DNA from: Planctomycetota bacterium | Lineage (GTDB): Bacteria > Planctomycetota > UBA1135 | Direction of reading: 5' to 3' | DNA length: 41,554 nt | NCBI GenBank assembly: GCA_021776795.1 | Contig: JAJFFC010000009.1 | Span: forward strand, 1-41,554 | Shown here: in pieces, positions 24,317 to 32,774 of the stretch | Numbering within the stretch: position 1 is the first letter of the stretch | Layout: each line of letters opens with the position of its first letter | Notes under the pieces: model-generated | Told to the model about the DNA's origin: nothing | What the model saw: only the letters and a program-made list of their open reading frames with translations | Database searches by the model: none | Made by a program: the position numbers and the translations under genes

Positions 24317-24640
24317 ATGAATCGAACCCTTCTCTCCCTTTCGCTATGGTCTGTGGCCGCCGTCGCGCTTTTCTCTGCCTGCTCGAAGCCCCAAGGCCTG
24401 GCCCGCACCAACCAAGAGGCCACACCTGGCGTGGCCCAGTTGCTCCCTCACGATGTCCGCGATCTACAACCCCAGGTGCCAGCCGAAGAGAGTCTTCTGG
24501 ATCTGGTAAGGGCTTCCGTTCCTGGCGAATATTCTGCGGAAATGCAGCAAGGCCAGCTCTTCGTGCGCGGCACACCATCGGTGCACGAAGCCATCAACCT
24601 TTACTTGACTGATTTGCGTGTGCAGTATGCCGCGAATTAA
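24317..24640 (+). CDS. Small putative lipoprotein
   Basis: 107 residues from the ATG at 24317 (a GTG four codons upstream is possible). A signal peptide with lipobox FSACSK gives a mature N-terminal Cys at residue 22. The rest is polar with a C-terminal segment SEYSAEMQQ-like (GEYSAEMQQGQLFVRGTPSV) that resembles the short secretin/BON-like strands which end many planctomycete lipoproteins, but no family is claimed. It ends in a 4-nt overlap with the convergent nucleoside transporter gene and lies 19 bp after the permease. Confidence 0.7.
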   Translation: MNRTLLSLSLWSVAAVALFSACSKPQGLARTNQEATPGVAQLLPHDVRDLQPQVPAEESLLDLVRASVPGEYSAEMQQGQLFVRGTPSVHEAINLYLTDLRVQYAAN

Positions 24641-25863
24641 GTTAAGAACATGGCGGCCGTGGCTGCCGTGCAATAGCTCGCGATCGAACCGGCGAACATA
24701 GCGCGCAGGCCAAGCTGTGCGAGGTCTTTGCGGCGGCCAGGCGCAATCGTACCTAGGCCGCCAATCTGAATGGCGATGCTCGAGAAGTTGGAAAAACCGC
24801 ACAACGCATAGCTGGCAATGACGCGCGAGGATTCGCTCAGTCCGGATTCCTTTAAGCGCTCCATTTCCAGGAAGGCCACATACTCATTCACCGCCATTTT
24901 GGTACCGAGCAAGGTGCCGACGTCTCGCGCTTCCCCCATCGGGACGCCCAGTAACCAGGCAATCGGCGCGAACACGGTGCCGAGTAAATGTTGCAAGGTG
25001 GCTTGCTCGCCGAAAAGCGAAGTGAGCACCAAATTCAATACGCCAAGCAAACCAAGGAAGGCAATTAGCATGGCCAAGATGTTGATCGCCAAGCGCATGC
25101 CGTCGGCCGCGCCACTCGATGCAGCATCTAGAGAATTGGCGTAGTCAGACTTGGGTTGGGCCACATCTTTGCCCATCGTCTCCGACTCTTCCGTTTCGGG
25201 AAACACAATCTTGGCCACTGCCAAAGCCATCGGTGCAGACATGACTGTGGCTGCCAGCAGGTGTCCGGCCACTCCGGGCACCGCGCCGTCCATCATGTCG
25301 ACATACACCGCAAACACTCCGCCGGCGACGGTGGCAAAACCAACGGTCATGATTGCACCGAGTTCACTCCGCGTCATACGCGCCAGATATGGGCGCACCA
25401 ACAAAGGTGCCTCGGTTTGGCCGACGAAAATGTTGGCTGCGGCTACCGTCGACTCTGAACCACTGGTGCCCATCAGTCGTGCCATGACGCGCGCCATACC
25501 ACCAACCAATAAACGCACCACGCCAATGTGGTGCAATAAAGAGAAGGTCGCGCTGAAGAAAATCACCGTGACCACGACCACCGCGCCAAGCAAAGCAGGC
25601 GAGCCATCTAAGCCGAGCGAACTCTCGCCGAGCACATTGCGCCCCGCTTCTTTACTGATGTCAATCAAGCCGCGGAAGAAGGCTTGGGCGCCGTCGAAAA
25701 ACCAGCGGCCAAAGCTCGTCTTGAGCACTACAAAGGCCAAGATCCACTGCAAACCCAAACCAACAGCCACCGTCCGCCAGCGCACTTGGCGGCGGGCGTC
25801 GCTCATCGCCCAGGCCATCGCCAGGAGAACCGCAATGCCGAGCAGGGGTTGCAGAAAAGACAT
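24637..25863 (-). CDS. NupC/CNT-family concentrative nucleoside transporter
   Basis: 408 residues from the ATG at 25863; longer starts run into the divergent gene. Motifs of the CNT family appear in order: NIFVGQTEAPLLVRPYL, GFATVAGGVFAVYV, LLGTKMAVNEYVAFLEM and YALCGFSNFSSIAIQIGGLG, with about ten membrane segments. The protein imports nucleosides coupled to Na+ or H+, which the purine nucleoside phosphorylase elsewhere in the window could then cleave. Only 18 bp separate its ATG from that of the divergent UGA-containing gene at 25882. Confidence 0.94.
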   Translation of the reverse strand: MSFLQPLLGIAVLLAMAWAMSDARRQVRWRTVAVGLGLQWILAFVVLKTSFGRWFFDGAQAFFRGLIDISKEAGRNVLGESSLGLDGSPALLGAVVVVTVIFFSATFSLLHHIGVVRLLVGGMARVMARLMGTSGSESTVAAANIFVGQTEAPLLVRPYLARMTRSELGAIMTVGFATVAGGVFAVYVDMMDGAVPGVAGHLLAATVMSAPMALAVAKIVFPETEESETMGKDVAQPKSDYANSLDAASSGAADGMRLAINILAMLIAFLGLLGVLNLVLTSLFGEQATLQHLLGTVFAPIAWLLGVPMGEARDVGTLLGTKMAVNEYVAFLEMERLKESGLSESSRVIASYALCGFSNFSSIAIQIGGLGTIAPGRRKDLAQLGLRAMFAGSIASYCTAATAAMFLT

Positions 25864-25881
25864 CTTTCGTAGACTAGCGGC

Positions 25882-27246
25882 ATGGCCCTCATCCTGTCTC
25901 TGACCCTTCTGGCCTGTCCCGCCCCTGCGGCTGGACAAGAGTCAACCCCGACGAACGGACAAGAGCCTGAAGTCACTGCAGAGGCGCCCGCGCCCACGGC
26001 GAAAGAGCTGCTCGAACAGGTCGACCTCCCCAAGTGGAGCTTGCGTGAGTTGAACACGTGGCGGGATTATCTTCTGCCCACCCAAGAAGAAGCTGCGTTC
26101 GAGGCCTTGCCGTGGCGCAACACCTTCGCCCAAGGCCTGCAAGACGCCGATGACGCTGGCCGCCCGCTGCTGCTTTGGGTCATGAACGGGCACCCGCTCG
26201 GCTGCACCTGAAACAATGGTGTGGCGGGCCGTGTGTCCGTCTTCTCCAACGCGAAAGTTCTCGCCGCCGCGCAAGCCTTTGTCCCCGCCGCCGATGAAGT
26301 GTGGCGCCTACAACGTGGCGGCGACGCCGAATGTCAATTCTTTCAACGCGCGGTCAATCACGGGCAACTGATCACCGACAACGGAACGCGCCAAGGCATC
26401 TATGTCATGTCACCTTCGGGCAAAGTGCTCTCGCGCGTGAACAGCCTCAAAGCCGATCGCGTGTTGACCATGATGGAAGAGGGTTTAGCCGCTTGGGAGG
26501 CTTTGCCAGAGAGCGAGCGTCATCTTCCGCAAGAGATTAATATCCAAGGTGAAGAGCGCTGGGAAGATTCGCGGCCTAAGCAGGGTTTGCTGCTGGAACG
26601 CTTCGTGCGCGATTTACCGGCCGATGGCACGCCGAAAGGAGAGCGCGCCACCAAGTGGAACCGCGACACGGTTTGGTTTTCGCAAGAAGAGGTTGCCTCG
26701 ATCGTGGCCGCCGCTGCCGCGGGACGCACGCGCGATGGTGCCTGGGGCGACGTCCCCGAAGCTCTGGCACATCGTTTGGCCAGTTATAGTTTGGTCGACA
26801 ACGTGTATGGGCAGTGCATCCCTTTTGACCGCGGCGATTTGTTGCGCGTGGAATTGCAGATTCGCGAAACCATTCAAGATGGCGTCGTTCGAGGTTATGA
26901 ATGGCGCGGCAGCACGCTGGCCATAGAAGACGGCAAGTGGGTCCTAGGCGAAAACCTATGGACACCAAAGAAGCTGCACCCTCATGCCATGGAGACCACT
27001 ATTCGTGGGCGAGCGCATTACGACACTCATGCCGAGGTGTTCTTGGGTCTCGAGTTGGTTGCCCTCGGCCGACGTAGCGGCTTCACCGAACTCAACAGCC
27101 GGCGCTTCCGCCCCGAACCGGGTGGCATCGGCTTTCTGTTTCGCATGGATCAGAGGCAATGGGCTCCAGCGCCCACCTTCTTGTCTTTGTACGACACGCC
27201 GTGGGTGAAAAAGCCACAAAGTGGGCGTGAATTACGCCGCGATTAG
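25882..27246 (+). CDS. Secreted thioredoxin-like protein with in-frame UGA in a C-T-U motif (candidate new selenoprotein)
   Basis: The frame from the ATG at 25882 runs 454 residues if the UGA at 26209-26211 is read as residue 110. A signal peptide (1-18) precedes a low-complexity linker and a helix pair. Then LLLWVMNGHPLGCT leads to the UGA, followed at once by NNGVAGRVSVFSN and FVPAADEVWRLQRG. The beta strand, the redox loop and the following helix have the layout of a thioredoxin-like domain, so C108-T109-U110 would be the redox pair. The remaining 300 residues are alpha/beta and unassigned (a late domain with GRAHYDTHAEVFLGLE). A hairpin of SECIS form follows the UGA. If UGA were a stop, the downstream 341 codons would lack a start and a purpose. 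Confidence 0.82.
26215..26247 (+). promoter_or_regulatory. Candidate bacterial SECIS element of the C-T-U protein
   Basis: Eleven nt after the UGA begins a 7-bp stem, GGCGGGC (26223-26229) with GUCCGUC (26235-26241), containing two G-U pairs, around the loop CGUGU (26230-26234). A lower UGG/CCA stem (26217-26219 and 26246-26248) may extend it across an internal loop. The 11-nt spacer and 7-bp arm are the same as in the E. coli fdhF SECIS, and a G is the second loop base. It was found by eye; a folding program is needed. Confidence 0.65.
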
Positions 27247-27257
27247 GCCAGAAATGA

Positions 27258-27287
27258 AGAAAGTGGTGCCCGAAAGCACCACTTTCT
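27258..27287. terminator. Hairpin terminator after the C-T-U gene
   Basis: A perfect 12-bp stem, AGAAAGTGGTGC (27258-27269) and GCACCACTTTCT (27276-27287), closes the loop CCGAAA. It lies 11 bp after the stop. The U-tract on plus is interrupted (TTTCTCTCC), so termination may be partly Rho-dependent; on minus the arm ends in TTTCTTCA. Confidence 0.75.
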
Positions 27288-27400
27288 CTCCCCTGAGGTT
27301 CGGCAGCGCTCACAAAACTCCCCCAAGCTGAAGCGCACCGGACCTTTCCGGGAGGGAGGCACTCAAGAGAGCCCCCTCAAGTATCCTTTCGCACAAAATG

Positions 27401-27418
27401 CCTGTCGTGACAGGTTTT
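27401..27418. terminator. Bidirectional hairpin terminator
   Basis: CCTGTC-GT-GACAGG (27401-27414), or the same as a 5-bp stem with a CGTG loop, is followed on plus by TTTTATT and flanked on the other side by ACAAAAT, which reads as ATTTTGT on minus. It lies 11 bp from the stop of the minus-strand TPR gene and serves both convergent units together with the hairpin at 27258. Confidence 0.65.
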
Positions 27419-27429
27419 ATTCGAAATTT

Positions 27430-28347
27430 TTACTCGCCGCCGAGGCTCTTCTTCAGCTGAGTGTCATTGGGGAACTCGGCAAGACCTTTGCGCCACGCCG
27501 CCTCGGCCTCGGCCTGCTTGCCTGTTTGGGCGTAGAGGTTGCCTAGGAACTGATAGGTCTGCACAAAGCGATCTTCGCGTGGGCGATTGCCCTGCTGCTC
27601 AATTAGGGTTTCGAAGTGCTTGATGGCTTCGCCCTGCTTGCCCATGACCGGAGGCCAGAAGCTATAAGAAACCGCTTTCGAAAAGCGAGCATCCCAATGT
27701 TCTGGGTCAATCGCCAGAGCGCGGTCATAAGTGGCGTCGGACTTCATCGACCAGATGCCTGCCTCGGGCCCAGCCGCGGCTCCGCTAAAGATGGGTTGGA
27801 CATAGGCGTATCCCAACTCGGTGAGAAGGTCGGCATTGTCGGGGTTGCTCTCGACCTCGGCCTCGAGCGCAGCGATGGCTTCTTTAACTAGACCTTCCTC
27901 GCGAATCTTGGCCCAGATTTCCTCGCGCTCGGCGTCACCGAGCAAGGGATCAATCAGACGGCGCATGGCATCGGGCACGATGGCAGCGCGAATCGCTTCG
28001 GCGTTGGCGTCTTCGAGGTTCGTGGTAAGGGCATCGGCCGCAATCCCACCGCGCTCTGCCAATGCTTTAGCAACGGCGTTATCGATGAGACCAGCGAGAT
28101 TGCTGGTGTCTGGCTGGCGCTGCATGCCATTGCCACGGTTCGCGGCGATTGCGGCCTGCATGCTTTCGATGATGGTGTCCCGCTCGGCAATTTGGTCTTC
28201 CATGGAAGACAATTGGGCCTGGATCGCGGCCAATTGAGTGGTCAACTCATCGTTGTCTTTGCTGCCTTCATTCGGGTCGTTCAGCAGGAAGACGCCCAAG
28301 CCAGCAATGGCAAGGACAAAGAGAATGGCAAGGAGGGGGCGATTCAT
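27430..28347 (-). CDS. Membrane-anchored coiled-coil TPR protein
   Basis: 305 residues. A single membrane anchor (about 5-22) is followed by a predicted coiled coil (ELTTQLAAIQAQLSSMEDQIAERDTI, about 35-60, shown in part), a long helical linker, and a C-terminal tetratricopeptide region (about 155-300) with ELGYAYVQ, YDRALAIDPEHWDARF and TYQFLGNLYAQTGKQAEAEA repeats. TPR proteins of this kind are scaffolds. It is the last gene of a three-gene minus-strand unit after the BCP-type selenoprotein and the SRPBCC protein (gap 11 bp). Substrate and partner are unknown. Confidence 0.8.
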   Translation of the reverse strand: MNRPLLAILFVLAIAGLGVFLLNDPNEGSKDNDELTTQLAAIQAQLSSMEDQIAERDTIIESMQAAIAANRGNGMQRQPDTSNLAGLIDNAVAKALAERGGIAADALTTNLEDANAEAIRAAIVPDAMRRLIDPLLGDAEREEIWAKIREEGLVKEAIAALEAEVESNPDNADLLTELGYAYVQPIFSGAAAGPEAGIWSMKSDATYDRALAIDPEHWDARFSKAVSYSFWPPVMGKQGEAIKHFETLIEQQGNRPREDRFVQTYQFLGNLYAQTGKQAEAEAAWRKGLAEFPNDTQLKKSLGGE

Positions 28348-28358
28348 GGGTGGAGAGT

Positions 28359-28796
28359 TTACTGTGCTTCGACTAGGCGGCGGAAGCGTTGCATGTCGGC
28401 AATCATGCGTTTGCGCATCATGGAGCCGAACAGGCGGAGAACGATTTTGTAGAAGAGATTGGTGCCTTGGCTTTCGACTTCACTGTCAATGGCCGTGCCT
28501 TCGGCACTGGCCGCAAAGTGGACTTTCATCTTGCTACGAACGCCTGGACCGACCATGTGAAAGGCGTAAAGTTTCTCTGGTTGAATGTCGGTGACGGTTT
28601 CTTGAAAGGTCATGACCCGTTTCCCTTCCAGAAACTGCATGTCGTACACACTGCCGACTTCGCCCTTGCGACCTTCGACCAGCTCGATGGATTCAAAGCC
28701 CTGCATCCATTGCTTCAACAGGGATTCGTCCATAAAGGACTCCCAGGTCTCAGCGAGGGGTTTGGCGACCTGAGTGCGGATGGAAACTTGCGGCAT
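28359..28796 (-). CDS. SRPBCC (START/Bet v1-fold) family protein
   Basis: 145 residues. Begins VSIRTQVAKPLAETWESFMD, a usual entry of the polyketide-cyclase/SRPBCC family, and continues with the hydrophobic-cavity strands FQETVTDIQPEKLYAFHMV and a C-terminal amphipathic helix ending RFRRLVEAQ. Such proteins bind hydrophobic ligands or act as co-chaperones; which ligand cannot be said. It starts 2 bp after the stop of the peroxiredoxin, so it is probably translated with it. Confidence 0.75.
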   Translation of the reverse strand: MPQVSIRTQVAKPLAETWESFMDESLLKQWMQGFESIELVEGRKGEVGSVYDMQFLEGKRVMTFQETVTDIQPEKLYAFHMVGPGVRSKMKVHFAASAEGTAIDSEVESQGTNLFYKIVLRLFGSMMRKRMIADMQRFRRLVEAQ

Positions 28797-28798
28797 GC

Positions 28799-29248
28799 TT
28801 AATCCGAATCAGGGAGGATGTCGAGCAGGTCTGCGGCTTGGCCTGCAGGATCCGTCGTGGCGATTGCCTGTTCGACTTTGCCTTCTGGGCTGACTACGAA
28901 GGTGTAGCGCTGGGCGTATTCATCTTTGGCGCTTGCCATGGCGCCATAGGCAAGAGAGAGTTCCTTTTCGGTGTCACATAGGAGTGGGAAGTTGAAGTGG
29001 AACTTCTCGGCGAAGGCGCAATTCTTGTCTACCGAGTCGACGGAAACGCCGAACACGCGAATACCACGGGTTTCATAGTGTTGGATTCGATCACGGAATC
29101 CATTGCCTTGCTTCGTTCAGCCTGGGGTATCGGCGACAGGGTAAAACCACAGCACATAGCGCTGGCCGGAAAGATCCTGCGACTGCACCGTGTTTCCGGT
29201 GTGGTCGAGCAGGGAAAAAGTTGGAGCGGTTGTGCCAGGAGAGAGCAT
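28799..29248 (-). CDS. bcp: BCP-type peroxiredoxin with in-frame UGA (selenocysteine) at the peroxidatic position
   Basis: 149 residues from the ATG at 29248 if the UGA at 29119-29117 is read as residue 44; an ATG at 29293 would add 15 residues (LRTFLRRLFQGKPT) but leaves only 27 bp to the divergent gene. The sequence before it is APTFSLLDHTGNTV and YVLWFYPVADTPG, and after it TKQGNGFRDRIQHY, IRVFGVSVDSV and the C-terminal YTFVVSPEGKVEQAI. In BCP/PrxQ the motif is DTPGCTKQAC, so UGA stands for the peroxidatic Cys. The second Cys five residues later is replaced by Asn, so resolution needs another thiol (Cys near 77 or 91) or an external partner. A SECIS-like stem follows. Confidence 0.9.
29082..29102 (-). 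promoter_or_regulatory. Candidate bacterial SECIS element of the BCP-type peroxiredoxin
   Basis: Fourteen nt after the UGA a perfect 7-bp stem, UGGAUUC (29102-29096) with GAAUCCA (29088-29082), encloses the loop CGUGAUC. The loop starts 21 nt after the UGA and again opens with C-G-U-G, as in the C-T-U gene (CGUGU). Stem position, loop size and the early G fit the bacterial SECIS description. Confidence 0.75.
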
Positions 29249-29320
29249 GGTAGGTTTGCCTTGGAACAAACGACGCAGGAAGGTGCGAAGCATGGAGTGG
29301 CATCGTAGCATGAGGTCGCG

Positions 29321-29740
29321 ATGAGCCTCCCTCCCTTTCACCTCGCCTTTCCCGTGCACGATTTGGCCGCTGCGCGCAGCTTTTACGGCGAGTTGCTGGG
29401 GTGCGAGGAAGGGCGTTCGAGCGAACAGTGGGTCGATTTCTCGCTGCACGGGCACCAGATTGTTGCCCACCTCGTGGCCGATGCCGCGCCGCCGCTTGCG
29501 CACAACGCGGTCGACGCCAAAGCTGTTCCCGTTCCGCATTTTGGCTTGGTACTGCCTTGGGAAAGCTGGGAATCATTGGCCGCCCGTCTGCAGCAGGCCA
29601 AGGTGGAGTTCGTGATCGAGCCCTATGTCCGCTTCCGCGGCAAGGTCGCCGAGCAAGCCACGATGTTCCTGCTCGATCCCTCGGGGAATGCCCTGGAGTT
29701 CAAGGCCTTTCGCGACCCTGCAATGTTGTTCGCTTCATGA
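29321..29740 (+). CDS. VOC-family (glyoxalase/dioxygenase superfamily) protein
   Basis: 139 residues with one vicinal-oxygen-chelate fold: [23 protein letters not shown] at the start (paired beta-alpha-beta units, His near residue 5), a middle [14 protein letters not shown], and the C-terminal [17 protein letters not shown] with the metal-ligand Glu. Members include glyoxalases, extradiol dioxygenases and resistance proteins, and the sequence does not say which. Divergent from the BCP gene. Its stop is directly followed by the stop codon of the convergent metallopeptidase. Confidence 0.85.
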   Translation: MSLPPFHLAFPVHDLAAARSFYGELLGCEEGRSSEQWVDFSLHGHQIVAHLVADAAPPLAHNAVDAKAVPVPHFGLVLPWESWESLAARLQQAKVEFVIEPYVRFRGKVAEQATMFLLDPSGNALEFKAFRDPAMLFAS

Positions 29741-30439
29741 TTAGGGAAGCTTCCAGGTGGCTTCCATCAGCGGGGCGACGTCGGGCAAGCTTTGCATGAC
29801 TTCTACGCGCACGAAGGGGTACATGTCGTTGGTCGACCACCACGCCTCGCTCATTTCGGCGAAGAACTCCATTTCGTTGTTGAGGCCGTAGGCGACTTGT
29901 TCGCCACCGGTGATGTAAAGGACCTTGTCTAGGGTGCCGGCTTCCTTGGTGTCTTGGTAAGCCTTCTTCACTCCTTCGTGCTGATAGGTCAGTACCTGAT
30001 GGTGCCACGCATGCGCGAGCTCATGCAGCACCATGGCTGGTTGTTGCCGTGACCAACCGAGGAAGTTCTTGGCGTTGCCGAACTCCACACCCTCGGCCCA
30101 ATCTTGCGGGAAACCGTTGTCGCGTAGCCAATCTTTGGACGGGTGGTACACGCCGCCGGAGCAGCCTTCGCGGTCGAGGTGCATGCGAATGGGCACTTCG
30201 CGCAGGCGCTTGACCGTGTCTTTGGGCAAGTTGTAGGCAATCTCCCACAGCTTCACTTCAAGAACCTTGAGGACTTGATCGCGCAAGTCGGATTTGGCGT
30301 GAAGTTCCTTTTGGACCAGAACTGTCCAGCCCTCAAGCTCCATTTTCTTGTACTTGTACGGCTTGAACTTCTTAGCCGGTTCTTGTGCCAGGAAGAATGG
30401 GGCAAGCAACAACAGCGGCAACAGAGTTAGGGCTCTCAT
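29741..30439 (-). CDS. Secreted zinc metallopeptidase-like protein
   Basis: 232 residues. The signal peptide (1-18) ends LAPFFLAQ. The core has the gluzincin motif HELAH at 139-143 (AMVLHELAHAWHHQ) and a downstream candidate third ligand in MEFFAEMSEAWWSTND. The whole resembles the metallopeptidase domain found beside anthrax-lethal-factor-like and basic secretory peptidases, often carried by planctomycete secreted proteins. Substrate unknown. It is tail-to-tail with the VOC gene and precedes the split carboxypeptidase-like gene on the same strand by 20 bp. Confidence 0.75.
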   Translation of the reverse strand: MRALTLLPLLLLAPFFLAQEPAKKFKPYKYKKMELEGWTVLVQKELHAKSDLRDQVLKVLEVKLWEIAYNLPKDTVKRLREVPIRMHLDREGCSGGVYHPSKDWLRDNGFPQDWAEGVEFGNAKNFLGWSRQQPAMVLHELAHAWHHQVLTYQHEGVKKAYQDTKEAGTLDKVLYITGGEQVAYGLNNEMEFFAEMSEAWWSTNDMYPFVRVEVMQSLPDVAPLMEATWKLP

Positions 30440-30459
30440 GTTGCCAGTTTAGCGGGCGT

Positions 30460-32748
30460 CTATTCAATCAGCTTTAAGATCCGCAACTGGTCTTCGCTGA
30501 GGTGAATTTGGTAGGCGCCAGTCCCTGCAGGAATATGGAAGCGAAGAGTGTCGGTTGCGTTCGGCCCCTTGAGCAACAACACGCCGCCCGATTCTGGCCA
30601 AGCTTCGAAGGGCAAACTCCAATAGGTCGATTCTCCGCGGACACTCCTTACACCCAAGAAGGGACTGGGCCAAATCTGAAAAGACTGCCTGTAGGAGAGA
30701 GCGAACATCGAGTCGGTGGCTAAGGCCGCTTCGAATCGGACTTCATCTAACTCAGACAGCCCTAGGCTGTCGACCAAATGGAGCTCTCTGTAGACGGCCT
30801 TTTCGAGGGCTCGCTCTAGCGGCTGCTCACCATCAGATAGGGAATCAATCGACACGATCATTGGAACATAGCCCGGGGATTTGATCTCAACAATGGCAAA
30901 AAACTCTGTGTCCAAATTTTTGGTGCGGCGCCTAGCTTGGCCCCAATCCTTCCTAAATGGACGTGAATGGCCGATTCCTTCTGAATTGGTGACACCAAGT
31001 TGACGGCCACCCGTACGACCAGATCCACTGGAGTAAACGTGGAACAACCCCTGAAGAACGGATGCCTCTACGCCCCCTCCCAGCTCATTCGTAATCTTCA
31101 ACTTAAACCGGGAATAGCCCTCAGCCAATTCCCCAAGCGTAATCACGACGGGGTTGTCGCTCGGAGTCACCTTAACGACTGTTGTGAAATCTCTGGTAGA
31201 TCCAGGGGTCGCAACCAGATGAGTCGCCCCATTACCAATACCTGGAAAGCGGAAGTTCCCTGATTCATCCGTCCGCTAGCGATAAGTGCCCAAGTAATAC
31301 GAAGTTGTTTGCCAATCCGAAGTTTTTTCAAAAATGGGGACGCCCCTGACTTCTACCAATACGCCTGAAACGGGTTGCCCTTCCTGGTCCTGCACAATGC
31401 CAAATAGGGAGAGTTCTGGATAGATCGTCATGATCAAGTGGGCCTCAAACTTCTTGGAGTAGTGTGCATAGGCTGCATACCCCTCCGCCGAAACCAGGAC
31501 ATGCTGATACCCATCGGGGTTGATTCCGGCGATTGAGAAGCTGCCATCCTCTTCGGTCTCCTCCATTTCCCAGTCCTCACCCCTTTCTACATCGCTTGGA
31601 CTATCCGACACACTGTCTTTGTTGAAGGCATATACTTTGGCTCCCGCCACCGGTTTGCCTGCACCATCCAGCACGACTCCGGTCAACGAGTTCCCACTTT
31701 CCAAAACGACGACGGCCTCCACTTCCTGTTGCAGGACGGTGATGTCGGTTGGCCGGAATTTCTCATGGGAAACCTCCAATCGCGCATCCAACTGGATCAT
31801 GCTCAATTCAATAAGGCCAGCGGCATCGGAAAAACTTCCTTCCCGGTCATAGTCATAGGGCGAGATACGAACCTCTGGCGAGGTCATGCTGGTGTAGCGC
31901 TTGAAAACCTTGGCGCCCTCAATCGGATTCCCAATCGAATCCATGACTGAAAGCAGTACCTTCTTGCGCGCCAGTGGCTGAACAGCCAGTGTTCTCTCTT
32001 GGTCATTTCTAGTTAATTCATATTGCCAATTGGTTGGTGCAAAATCCTTATTTCCTTCGCGAATAAACACTCTCAATTCGCCCTCGCAAAAGTAAGCCGA
32101 CACCTCACCTTGTTGATTTGTGTTGATCTTCTGATTGGCACTGTAGTTATATCGCTCGGTGGACATATTCGCCATGACGTTGAGCTCTTGTCCGACAATG
32201 GGAGATCCGTGAAGGTCCACCATGCGAACAGTGATCGGGAAAGCTTCAGGAACTGTCAGGACTAGATTCGATTCCTCTTGCTCTTGGATGATGAGCTCTC
32301 CGTCATGCCCAAATCCTCTGTCGTCTCCAAGAAAACTCCCATAAAAATGAAAATTGAACTTTCCGATTGGCACCTCTCCAGACCATTTCCCCTCCTCATC
32401 CAAGGAAACGGGAATCCAGTGATTCCCTGTGGGAGTGCCCGTTCCCAAAGAAAGATTCGCGGGAGAAAGTTGCATTGGGCGCTCGGTATTTCCCTCAAGG
32501 CATAGGATGTTGAGGATGCTCATTCTCCCTTTGGCCTCGTTCCCTAAGGTTGCTTCTAGATTACTTTCTATCTCTTCTCGCTCTACTGACTCTGAACCTT
32601 TGTCGGCACCTAGGGAATCAGCAGGAGCAACCGCTTCTTCTGCCTGCACCTCTTCGTTGTGGGGTGCCTTTTCCTCAGGCGGCGATAGGAACCACCAAAG
32701 GCCGAGGGCAATGGCGGCAAGGATTATCAATAAGGAACGAATACGCAC
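30460..32748 (-). pseudogene. Carboxypeptidase-regulatory-like domain protein, interrupted by an in-frame amber codon
   Basis: One frame of 763 codons from a GTG at 32748 to 30460 is broken once, by TAG at 31278-31276. Before it come a membrane anchor (5-20), an acidic linker and several immunoglobulin-like repeats (VVLDGAGKPVAGAKVYAF, IVQDQEGQPVSGVLVEV). After it the frame continues with RTDESGNFRFPGIGNG, exactly the strand that closes such a carboxypeptidase-regulatory repeat. So the two parts belong together, and the C-terminal 270 residues lack their own start. I take it as a nonsense mutation or error; stop readthrough is possible. Role: probable cell-surface or periplasmic structural protein. 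Confidence 0.75.
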
Positions 32749-32774
32749 CTTGACATTCTAGCTACACTGCAGAA

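Noticed and set aside
31276..31278. UAG as a pyrrolysine codon
   Set aside because: The domain is a structural beta-sandwich with no reason for pyrrolysine, and no methylamine methyltransferase or pyl gene is in the window.
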